Origin: Burkholderiaceae bacterium
GTDB lineage: Bacteria > Pseudomonadota > Gammaproteobacteria > Burkholderiales > Burkholderiaceae_D
Assembly (NCBI GenBank): GCA_031261905.1
Contig: JAISIS010000004.1
Span: 1 to 8,911 of the forward strand
Reading direction: 5' to 3'
Length of the DNA stretch: 8,911 nt
Shown here piece by piece: positions 1 to 8,911 of this stretch (positions are counted from its first letter, which is position 1; each line of letters begins with the position of its first letter). Made by a program: the position numbers and the translations under genes. The notes under the pieces were generated by a model. It did not search any database. It was not told the origin of the DNA and was given only the letters and a program-made list of their open reading frames with translations.

Positions 1-71
1 GAAGTAGGCGGCAGGCCAACCGCAGTATATCTCGCTGCGAAAGATGCTCGCAGCATTACTGCTACCCTCAT
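1..71 (-). CDS. Partial ORF overlapping the AbrB-like stop (possible toxin partner)
   Basis: An ATG at 71-69 overlaps the TGA stop of the AbrB-like gene in an ATGA arrangement, and its frame stays open for 23 codons to the window edge. The visible residues start MRVAVMLRASFAARYTAVG. ATGA overlaps are typical of translationally coupled antitoxin-toxin pairs, so position alone suggests the toxin of the pair. However, a PIN toxin would normally show an Asp-rich start such as xxDTNxL within the first ten residues, and none is visible. A second frame is also open here, so coding is not proven. The product is unidentified: a diverged or frameshifted toxin, an unrelated gene, or no gene at all. Confidence 0.25.
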   Translation of the reverse strand, partial: MRVAVMLRASFAARYTAVGLPPT

Positions 72-331
72 GATTGCTTCTTGCCTTTATAGCGCACTGC
101 GTCCACCAGCTTCTGCACATCCTCATCATCCGTCACATCAAAATCCCTTGCCGCGCCGACAAACGCCTCTTGTGCCCGCACAATAGCGGCTGACGAGGCA
201 TTATCAATCACCACTTCCCCGTTCTCCCGTTCCAGGAACAACAGCTTGTCCCCTTCTTTCAGGCGAAGCTTCCTGCGGATTTCAATCGGAACAGTAACTT
301 GCCCGTTTGCGGATACTTTGGCGAGATTCAT
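68..331 (-). CDS. AbrB/MazE/SpoVT-family DNA-binding protein, probable antitoxin
   Basis: This 87-aa protein has the SpoVT/AbrB swapped-hairpin domain at residues 2 to about 45. It opens with the family signature VSANGQVTVPIEIRRKL, followed by a GDKLLFLE strand and GEVVIDN. Members dimerise through this fold, bind operator DNA and commonly serve as antitoxins that neutralise a partner through the C-terminal tail. The tail here (from about residue 50) is charged and acidic (DFDVTDDEDVQ), as expected for a toxin-binding arm. The start is well supported: AGGGAGGTG lies at 344-336, six bases from the ATG, and a near-consensus promoter lies upstream. The stop overlaps another possible start, so a toxin-antitoxin pair is likely, but the partner lies outside the window. 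A stand-alone transcriptional regulator is the alternative. Confidence 0.85.
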   Translation of the reverse strand: MNLAKVSANGQVTVPIEIRRKLRLKEGDKLLFLERENGEVVIDNASSAAIVRAQEAFVGAARDFDVTDDEDVQKLVDAVRYKGKKQS

Positions 332-335
332 GGGA

Positions 336-344
336 CACCTCCCT
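336..344 (-). promoter_or_regulatory. Strong Shine-Dalgarno site of the AbrB-like gene
   Basis: On the minus strand AGGGAGGTG precedes the ATG at 331-329 with a six-base gap. It is the best ribosome-binding site in the left part of the window and fixes the start codon. Confidence 0.75.
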
Positions 345-368
345 AAATTCTTTAGATTCCTTGTTTTC

Positions 369-397
369 TTTATATCTCAAGAATAATATCCCGTCAA
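369..397 (-). promoter_or_regulatory. Sigma70-type promoter of the AbrB-like gene
   Basis: Read on the minus strand, TTGACG (397-392) is followed by exactly 17 bases and then TATAAA (374-369). Each hexamer differs from consensus at one position. Transcription would start near 362, giving a leader of about 30 bases before the ATG at 331. AbrB-family antitoxins usually autorepress, so the operator may lie here, but I see no clear inverted repeat. Confidence 0.65.
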
Positions 398-512
398 TTA
401 GCCTAATACCATCTTCTCAAAGAACAGGCTTTTGCTTTCATTTAACCGGATGTAGGCATTAAAATGACTTTATATGGAAGAGGGGCAAGATTTCCAACCC
501 GCAACTATAAGC

Positions 513-541
513 TTGACGCCCTTATTTATACTGTATACAAT
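513..541 (+). promoter_or_regulatory. Sigma70-type promoter upstream of the methyltransferase stub
   Basis: TTGACG (513-518), a 17-base spacer and TACAAT (536-541) form a near-consensus promoter pointing right. The predicted start is around 548, leaving a leader of roughly 65 bases before the ATG at 615. The -10 element lies inside a CTGT-N8-ACAG box, so a repressor bound there would block polymerase. No other plus-strand gene follows, so the stub is the only evident target. Confidence 0.6.
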
Positions 542-548
542 AACAGCA
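529..548. promoter_or_regulatory. LexA-like SOS box
   Basis: TACTGTATACAATAACAGCA contains perfect CTGT-N8-ACAG half-sites (531-546). It matches 15 of the 20 positions of the E. coli SOS consensus TACTGTATATATATACAGTA, as I remember it. The box covers the -10 hexamer of the promoter at 513-541, the classical position for LexA repression. LexA of gamma- and many betaproteobacteria recognises this type of box. Binding by LexA is inferred. Another dyad-binding repressor or chance in AT-rich DNA remains possible. Confidence 0.5.
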
Positions 549-614
549 TTGTGGATGTAATACAGCATAATTAAAAGAACTTCCCTAAGCATCAACGGAT
601 AAAAAACCTCTCTG

Positions 615-857
615 ATGATACTGCCGATTTCTTCCCGGATAGCACAACAAAGCCTCACATCAGTTGAAATATGCGCTGGCGCAGGAGGACAGGCGCTTGG
701 GCTTGAACTTGCCGGTTTTTGTCATCAGGCATTGGTAGAAATTGATGTAGCGGCACAAAATACACTAAAGCTAAACCGCCCGGACTGGAATGTTCCTGAA
801 AATGGTGATGTTACGCAATTTTCCGGTAAAAACTACAAGGGCATATTCGGCTACTGA
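615..857 (+). pseudogene. Truncated C5-cytosine DNA methyltransferase (N-terminal stub)
   Basis: The 80-codon frame encodes the start of a Dcm-type m5C methyltransferase. The SAM-binding motif I is SVEICAGAGGQALGLELAGF at residues 16-35, followed by the motif II region with VEID, the Asn-Arg-Pro segment LKLNRPDW and GDV (motif III). Family members are usually over 300 aa and continue with the catalytic PCQ/PCP loop (motif IV), the target-recognition domain and motifs IX-X. Here homology ends at about residue 77 (GKNYKGI), after which the frame reads FGY and stops, so the catalytic Cys is absent and the product cannot methylate DNA. No Shine-Dalgarno site is evident before the ATG. The gene was probably part of a restriction-modification or orphan methylation locus, later cut by a deletion with its right edge near 845. 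Confidence 0.8.
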
Positions 858-898
858 ACAAGCTGGAGGCATTCTTTGAACGCTTCTTCAACATGATC
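842..898 (+). other. Short open segment just after the methyltransferase break, possible gene tail
   Basis: In the frame starting at 842, 18 codons read HIRLLNKLEAFFERFFNMI-like residues and end in TGA at 896-898. The amphipathic, aromatic-rich sequence could be the C-terminal tail of another gene joined to the methyltransferase stub by deletion. The frame opens only at 830 after a stop, so it has no start of its own. I do not recognise the family, and the stretch may be chance. Confidence 0.15.
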
Positions 899-962
899 TG
901 AGGATGAGCACGACAATGACAAGGCAGATAGGGAGTTCTATGGACGTTAAAATGGCTGCCGC

Positions 963-1131
963 TCCGGCAACGGGTTTATCCTTCACCAATTGCGTAAAGA
1001 GACCGCTTTGCGTCACAGCGCATCAATCAATTGCTGCCTGACACTGAGTGGCCGGAACCTCACGTCTGCCAATATTGAAAGTAGGTTTCGCTGAACGGAT
1101 TGGCGCGATAACAATCCTGATTTTCCCTGCA
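963..1131 (-). pseudogene. Frameshifted 3' remainder of the lipoprotein gene
   Basis: Downstream of the lipoprotein stop, protein-like sequence continues in shifted frames. Skipping one C of the CCC at 1140-1138 joins KVKAP to VDAGKIRIVIAPIRSAKPTF and then NIGRREVPATQ. A second shift near 1050 gives SVRQQLIDAL, and a return to the earlier frame near 1015 gives TQSGLFTQLVKDKP. The order beta-strand, then QQLIDAL-x-TQSGLFT, matches the CsgG/LpoB/FlgT-like fold, where a KxRVAVxPF strand is followed by LxxALxxSGxFTVLDR. Homology fades below about 963. At least two or three indels are needed, so this reads as decay rather than a single sequencing error. The family assignment is from memory of the pattern. 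Confidence 0.5.
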
Positions 1132-1554
1132 TCAACCGGGAGCCTTGACCTTGGCTATTTTTGCCGTTATCTCAACGTTGTATACGCCACCCGCTTTTTC
1201 AGGTGCGACAACGTAATTGACCTTGAAACCAGAAATGACGCCACCGGATTTTTGGACATCCACATCAGCCGTCACCTTTGACATATTGTTCAGGTTGGCA
1301 GAAGCTGAGGAAACCACGCTTCCATTAACTTGCATAATAACCGTCTTCAAAGCTTCGTTAATCGCCGCATCTGGCGTAATGCCAACTCCTTTAGCTCTAA
1401 CTTCCCCCTGCTCAACCAAACCTGCATCCGGTGTTTTCTTAATGCTTTCAGCTACCGTTTTTTTAGGCGCATCCTTGGGAACTTCCTTTTTATTGCCGCA
1501 CGAAATCAAGGAAACTGCCGACATAACGCAAGCAAGTTTTTTTAATAATTCCAT
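1132..1554 (-). CDS. Putative lipoprotein, CsgG/FlgT/LPP20-like N-terminal region, probably truncated
   Basis: The 140-aa product begins with a lysine-containing n-region, a hydrophobic stretch and the lipobox LISC. Signal peptidase II would therefore lipidate Cys19, followed by a Lys-rich linker (GNKKEVPKDAPKK). Residues about 52-138 resemble the N-terminal domain of FlgT/LPP20-type envelope lipoproteins. GVGITPDAAINEALKTVI is the typical 'extra round of Ala-rich helix' segment, then SGGVISGFKVNYVV and GGVYNVEITAKIAKV form the closing strands. The start is supported by GAAAGAGAT upstream and the correctly placed signal peptide. The stop appears premature: convincing sequence resumes in another frame after Pro139, so the ancestral protein was longer and the present product is likely a fragment. 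The role is unknown; the family sits at the outer membrane or periplasm. Confidence 0.6.
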   Translation of the reverse strand: MELLKKLACVMSAVSLISCGNKKEVPKDAPKKTVAESIKKTPDAGLVEQGEVRAKGVGITPDAAINEALKTVIMQVNGSVVSSASANLNNMSKVTADVDVQKSGGVISGFKVNYVVAPEKAGGVYNVEITAKIAKVKAPG

Positions 1555-1670
1555 GTTATCTCTTTCATTTCATGATGCTTTAGCGTAATCTCTGCCGATC
1601 TTGCCGGTAATATCATCCATAGCAGCAAACAGGCTATAAACAGCCTGACGAAAGATCTAACTGAGATGCC
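1555..1670 (-). other. Signal-peptide-like segment in an open frame without normal start
   Basis: On the minus strand the frame ending with TAA at 1544-1542 reads SVRSFVRLFIACLLLWMILP followed by ARSAEITLKHHEM and a short tail. It has a basic start, a hydrophobic core of about 15 residues and an A-x-A-like SAE cleavage site, all features of a Sec signal peptide. No ATG precedes it; the frame runs back through the heptamer array to a GTG at 1802-1800. It overlaps the lipoprotein start by 13 bases. It may be the remnant of an exported protein gene, a leader peptide coupled to the lipoprotein, or chance. Confidence 0.2.
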
Positions 1671-1728
1671 GGAAAAAAGAAGGGAAGAAAATGCGGTTCC
1701 GGTTGGTAAAGAGGGACCTACTGACAGA

Positions 1729-1742
1729 CAACTATATAGTTG
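1729..1742. repeat. 14-bp perfect palindrome CAACTATATAGTTG
   Basis: CAACTATATAGTTG is a perfect dyad that ends inside the first unit of the heptamer array. It could be an operator-like site or a slippage-promoting fold-back. No promoter or gene assigns it a role. Confidence 0.5.
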
Positions 1743-1799
1743 CGGTGTGCGGTGTGCGGTGTGCGGTGTGCGGTGTGCGGTGTGCGGTGTGCGGTGTGC
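1741..1799. repeat. Heptanucleotide tandem repeat, 8.4 perfect copies of TGCGGTG
   Basis: Eight identical TGCGGTG units followed by TGC make 59 bases with no mismatch; the match breaks at 1740 and 1800. Because seven is not a multiple of three, gain or loss of one unit shifts any frame passing through. The array contains no stop codon in any of the six frames, so plus-strand frames read CGVRCAV repeats and minus-strand frames AHRTPHT repeats. Perfect identity of all units implies recent expansion. It is GC-rich within an otherwise AT-rich spacer. Confidence 0.95.
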
Positions 1800-1999
1800 C
1801 ACTGTTCATTTTACCACATTCTTATGTTTCTTGCAACAAAAAAGAGGGGGGAATTACTATATATCTATATGATTTTTAATGATTTTTACTACACATTGAA
1901 TAGCGCAACAAAACTTTTATAAATATGTATTACATCAATATAATATATATTTGGCTAATAAGCAAAGTAATATTTCATCTGAGCAAAAAGCGCGGATAG

Positions 2000-5959
<3,960 letters not shown>

Positions 5960-6004
5960 AGTATGTTGAAATAATAATGTTAATCGCTGTCAGGAGCATC
6001 CCGT

Positions 6005-6010
6005 ATTATA
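6005..6010 (-). promoter_or_regulatory. Candidate -10 element of the purL promoter
   Basis: In the 81-bp gap between the efflux gene and purL, the minus strand contains a perfect TATAAT at 6010-6005, about 45 bases before the purL ATG. No good -35 hexamer is found 16-18 bases upstream, which falls near the stop of the efflux gene, so the promoter may be weak or need an activator. It would let purL be transcribed independently of the pump. Confidence 0.35.
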
Positions 6011-6040
6011 AGCCAGGCTGCAAAAGAGCGCGGCCTGCCG

Positions 6041-8911
6041 CTACTCTTCCGCCCCCTGCTCCATGCCTTCTTTTTCACCATCGCCGTCATGCCCATCCGC
6101 TACGGCTGGTGCGGGCTGCACGGCCTTTTTCCCGGATTTGAACAGGCTGTTTACGACAATGTAGAAAATAGGCGTAAAGAAGATGCCAAAAAGGGTGGCC
6201 GCCGACACGCCGAAAACAACCGTGGTGCCGATGGCGTTCTGTCCGCCTGAACCCGCGCCATTGCTTATCATGAGCGGAACAACGCCCAGGATGAAGGCCA
6301 GGGAGGTCATAATGATAGGTCGCAGGCGCAGGCGCGCGGCATGAGCCACCGCATTGAAAATATCTTCACCCTTCTCATGCATTTCCTGGGCAAATTCGAC
6401 AATCAGGATCGAGTTTTTGGCGGAAAGCCCGATCACCGTCAGGATACCGATCTGGAAGTAAACGTCATTGTTCATACCTCTGAGCAACATACCTCCCAGA
6501 GCGCCAATGACGCCTGTAGGCACCGCCAGCAACACGGCAAAGGGAATAGACCAGCTTTCATACAATGCCGCCAGACACAGGAAAACCACGACCAGCGAAA
6601 TGGCGTACAACATGGGCGCCTGGGAACCGGCCATTTTTTCCTGGTAGGAAATGCCTGTCCAGGAGAAATCAAAGCCCGGCAATTCCTTTCTCGTCAAATC
6701 TTCCATAGCCTTCATGGCCTGCCCGGTACTCTTGTTTCCGCGCGGAACGCCGAGAATTTCCATGGAAGGCAGGCCGTTATACCGTTCCAGCTTGGGTGAT
6801 CCCTTCTCCACTTTCATGGAAAGGAATGAGGAAAATGGCACCATCTCTCCCTTGCTGTTGCGAATACGGTAGTTGTTAAAATCATTTGCCTGCATCCGGT
6901 AGGGCATATCCGCCTGGATATAGACTTTTTTCGTCCTGCCGCGATCCATGAAGTCATTGACGTAAGAGCTGCCCCAATAGGCGGCAATTGCCGTATTGAT
7001 TTCCCCTTTTGTCAGGCTTTGCGCGCCCGCCTTGGCAAGATCCACATTCAGGATGTACTGATCTACGTCATCCAGCCCGTTGGGCCTGACGGCCTGCAAA
7101 TCGGGATGCTGGTTTGCTTTCATCAGCAGGAGGTTACGGGCATTCATCAAGGCGTCATGCCCCTGGTTTGCCCGGTCGATCAGTTCAAAGTCAAAGCCGG
7201 TCGCGTTACCCAGTTCAACCACCGCCGGGGGCTGGAAAACGTACACGGTGGCCTCTGACAATTTGGAAAATTTCGCCATGGCGCGCTGCACGATCGCCGG
7301 GACGCGCTGCTCGCTGCTATTGCGCTCTCCCCAATCCTTCAGGCTGATAAAGGCCAGGCCGGCATTTTGCCCGCTGCCTGCATAACTGAAACCGGAAACG
7401 GTCAGCACGCTTTTGACGGAATCCTTCTCATCCTCGCGGAAATGCTTGTCAAGTTGTTTTAACACCTCGCGCGTCCGCTCAAATGTCGCCCCCGTTGGCA
7501 GGGTAACCTGGGCAAACATCATCCCCTGGTCTTCATCGGGCAAAAAGCCGGAAGGCAGCCGCCAGAACATATAGGCAATACAGCAGATACCCACGCAAAA
7601 AACCATCAGATAACGTTTTGGCCGGGTAATAATATGCGATACGCCACCCTGATAACGGGTAGATACCTTGTCAAACCAAGCGTTGAAACGGCCAAAAAAG
7701 CCTGTCTCCTTGTGGTGGATGGCGTCCGGCAACATGGTGGCGCACAGTGCCGGGGTCAGGATCATGGCAACCAGGACGGACAGCGTCATGGCCGTTACAC
7801 TCGTAATGGAGAATTGCCGGTAACTCACCCCGGTTGACCCGCTCATGAAGGCCATCGGCACAAAGACGGCGGCAATCACCATGGCCACGCCAACCAGCGC
7901 ACCGGTAATCTGTTCCATGGATTTCCTGGCCGCTTCTCTGGGGCCGATTTTCTCCTCATGCATGATCCGCTCGACGTTTTCCACCACCACAATGGCATCG
8001 TCAACCAATAGCCCGATGGCAAGCACCATACCGAACATGGTAAGGGAGTTGATCGAAAAACCCGCGAGCGCCAACACGCCAAAGGTACCCAGAAGCACCA
8101 CCGGAATGGCGATGGTAGGGATCAGCGTTGCCCGGAAATTCTGGAGGAACAGGTACATCACCAGGAAAACCAGGACAATGGCTTCACCCAGTGTGCGGAA
8201 AACCTCTTCAATGGAGAGTTTGACGAAAGGCGTCGTATCGTAAGGAAAAACGTTCTTGAGGCTTGGCGGATAAAAGCGGGAAAGCGAATCCAGCTCTTTC
8301 TTGATATGTGCCGAGGTGTCCAGCGCATTGGCTCCCGATGAGAGCTTGATGGCAAGGCCCGCCGAAGGGCTGCCGTTATAGTAGGCCTCGGAAGTGAACA
8401 TCTCCTTGTTCAGCTCAATGCGCGCAATATCCTTGAGGAACAGCGAAGAGCCATCCGGGTTGGTCCGGATGAAAATATTTTCAAATTGTTCCGGTTTCTC
8501 AAAACGCTCGGCGGCAATAATCGTTACGTTGATCTGCTGCCCCCTCACGGCAGGCGCAGCGCCTATCTGACCACCGGTCACCTGGGTATTCTGCTCCTGT
8601 ATAACCTGCACGATATCCGAGGGATTCAGTTTGTACTGCTCCATTTTTACCGGATCCAGCCAGATGCGCATTGCGTATTGCGCGCCAAAAAGCTGAGTAT
8701 CGCCAACACCATCCAGACGACCTATAGGATCCTGGATATTGCTGGCGATATAGTCGCTGATGTCCGCGCTGTCCATGCTGCCGTCCTCGGACACAAGGCT
8801 CACCACCAGCAGGAAGTTCTTGACTGACTTTACGACAGAAAGCCCCTGGCGCTGGACTTCCTGCGGCAAAAGCGGCGTTGCGAGCTGGAGCTTGTTTTGC
8901 ACCTGGACCTG
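6041..8911 (-). CDS. Multidrug efflux RND permease, HAE1 family (AcrB/MexB/MtrD-like), 5' end outside window
   Basis: This is the proton-driven inner-membrane pump of a tripartite efflux system, working as a trimer with a periplasmic adaptor and an outer-membrane channel. The frame is open to the window edge. The first visible residues (QVQVQNKLQLATPLLPQEVQ) align near residue 105 of AcrB, so TM1 and the start are missing. About 956 residues are visible, fitting a full length near 1060. Counting from the Val codon at 8902, the proton-relay pair Asp301-Asp302 lies in GLLVDDAIVVVENVER (AcrB D407/D408). Lys829 lies in IGLSAKNSILIVEFA (AcrB K940). GDTQLFGAQYAMR and the switch-loop segment GFSYAGSGQNAG are also present. 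Where AcrB has the pocket residues F610 and F617, this protein has Leu and Tyr. The frame ends in a charged tail (GDGEKEGMEQGAEE). No outer-membrane factor gene follows; the adaptor gene is expected upstream. The frame is intact. Confidence 0.95.
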   Translation of the reverse strand, partial: QVQVQNKLQLATPLLPQEVQRQGLSVVKSVKNFLLVVSLVSEDGSMDSADISDYIASNIQDPIGRLDGVGDTQLFGAQYAMRIWLDPVKMEQYKLNPSDIVQVIQEQNTQVTGGQIGAAPAVRGQQINVTIIAAERFEKPEQFENIFIRTNPDGSSLFLKDIARIELNKEMFTSEAYYNGSPSAGLAIKLSSGANALDTSAHIKKELDSLSRFYPPSLKNVFPYDTTPFVKLSIEEVFRTLGEAIVLVFLVMYLFLQNFRATLIPTIAIPVVLLGTFGVLALAGFSINSLTMFGMVLAIGLLVDDAIVVVENVERIMHEEKIGPREAARKSMEQITGALVGVAMVIAAVFVPMAFMSGSTGVSYRQFSITSVTAMTLSVLVAMILTPALCATMLPDAIHHKETGFFGRFNAWFDKVSTRYQGGVSHIITRPKRYLMVFCVGICCIAYMFWRLPSGFLPDEDQGMMFAQVTLPTGATFERTREVLKQLDKHFREDEKDSVKSVLTVSGFSYAGSGQNAGLAFISLKDWGERNSSEQRVPAIVQRAMAKFSKLSEATVYVFQPPAVVELGNATGFDFELIDRANQGHDALMNARNLLLMKANQHPDLQAVRPNGLDDVDQYILNVDLAKAGAQSLTKGEINTAIAAYWGSSYVNDFMDRGRTKKVYIQADMPYRMQANDFNNYRIRNSKGEMVPFSSFLSMKVEKGSPKLERYNGLPSMEILGVPRGNKSTGQAMKAMEDLTRKELPGFDFSWTGISYQEKMAGSQAPMLYAISLVVVFLCLAALYESWSIPFAVLLAVPTGVIGALGGMLLRGMNNDVYFQIGILTVIGLSAKNSILIVEFAQEMHEKGEDIFNAVAHAARLRLRPIIMTSLAFILGVVPLMISNGAGSGGQNAIGTTVVFGVSAATLFGIFFTPIFYIVVNSLFKSGKKAVQPAPAVADGHDGDGEKEGMEQGAEE

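Larger units (their letters stand above)
1555..1999. other. 445-bp stretch without a convincing gene
   Basis: Between the ends of purL and the lipoprotein gene I find no gene with a normal start. The part next to purL (about 1800-1999) is strongly AT-rich, with TGATTTTTA repeated directly around 1870-1890 and a run of TATA steps. No hairpin with a T-tract that would end purL transcription is visible. The middle holds the heptamer array and palindrome. The part next to the lipoprotein (1555-1690) holds a minus-strand frame encoding a signal-peptide-like segment. Confidence 0.6.

Noticed and set aside
1..70. Plus-strand frame entering from the left edge (VGGRPTAVYLAAKDARSITA) as the end of a neighbouring gene
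   Set aside because: The frame continues far into the antisense of the AbrB-like gene before stopping, and I cannot match it to a family.
470..658. 62-codon minus-strand open frame
   Set aside because: It runs across the plus-strand promoter, the SOS-like box and the methyltransferase start, and has no ribosome-binding site or recognisable family.
1217..1588. 123-codon plus-strand open frame
   Set aside because: It is antisense to the lipoprotein gene, which has a lipobox, a ribosome-binding site and family-like sequence; the plus-strand frame has none of these.
1741..1799. CRISPR-like array
   Set aside because: The units are seven bases and directly adjacent with no spacers, so this is a simple tandem repeat.
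1741..1922. Plus-strand Cys-rich ORFs (CGVRCAV repeats) across the heptamer array
   Set aside because: They arise only because the repeat lacks stop codons in every frame; nothing protein-like flanks them on the plus strand.
6011..6042. Possible terminator hairpin (CAGGC...GCCTG) after the efflux gene
   Set aside because: The stem has only five or six pairs with a 14-base loop and is not followed by a T-tract in either direction.

Overview
The window looks like part of a proteobacterial chromosome, most likely beta- or gammaproteobacterial. This rests on three things: a long single-chain PurL (about 1320 aa, the proteobacterial type), an AcrB/MexB/MtrD-type RND pump, and a CTGT-N8-ACAG (LexA-type) box. 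The genus cannot be named from this sequence. The two large genes have moderate GC. The left third is more AT-rich and carries small, broken or orphan genes, as an accessory or decaying segment would.

Layout, right to left along the minus strand, on which almost everything is transcribed. Positions 8911-6041 hold the inner-membrane RND efflux permease, which lacks about its first 105 residues because the window ends there. After an 81-bp gap with a consensus -10 element comes purL (5959-2000), the fourth step of de novo purine synthesis. No outer-membrane factor gene follows the pump. The two genes are neighbours with no evident shared job.

Positions 1999-1555 are a 445-bp stretch with no convincing gene. 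It contains an AT-rich block, a perfect heptanucleotide tandem array (8.4 copies of TGCGGTG) abutting a 14-bp palindrome, and an open frame encoding a signal-peptide-like segment without a normal start. Next is a lipoprotein gene (1554-1132). Its reading frame appears broken: family-like sequence continues in shifted frames down to about 963, so the gene is probably a decayed longer CsgG/FlgT-like lipoprotein.

On the plus strand, 615-857 is the N-terminal stub of a C5-cytosine DNA methyltransferase. It ends just before the catalytic motif. Its promoter (513-541) is near consensus and overlaps a strong LexA-like SOS box (529-548). On the left, reading leftwards from its own near-consensus promoter (397-369), is an AbrB/MazE-type antitoxin-like gene (331-68). 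Its stop codon overlaps the start of another frame (ATGA) that leaves the window and would be the place for a toxin partner, although the 23 visible residues do not look like a PIN toxin.

I see no convincing new multi-gene system. The points most worth following are the SOS-box/promoter combination on a dead methyltransferase, the frameshifted lipoprotein, and the heptamer array.
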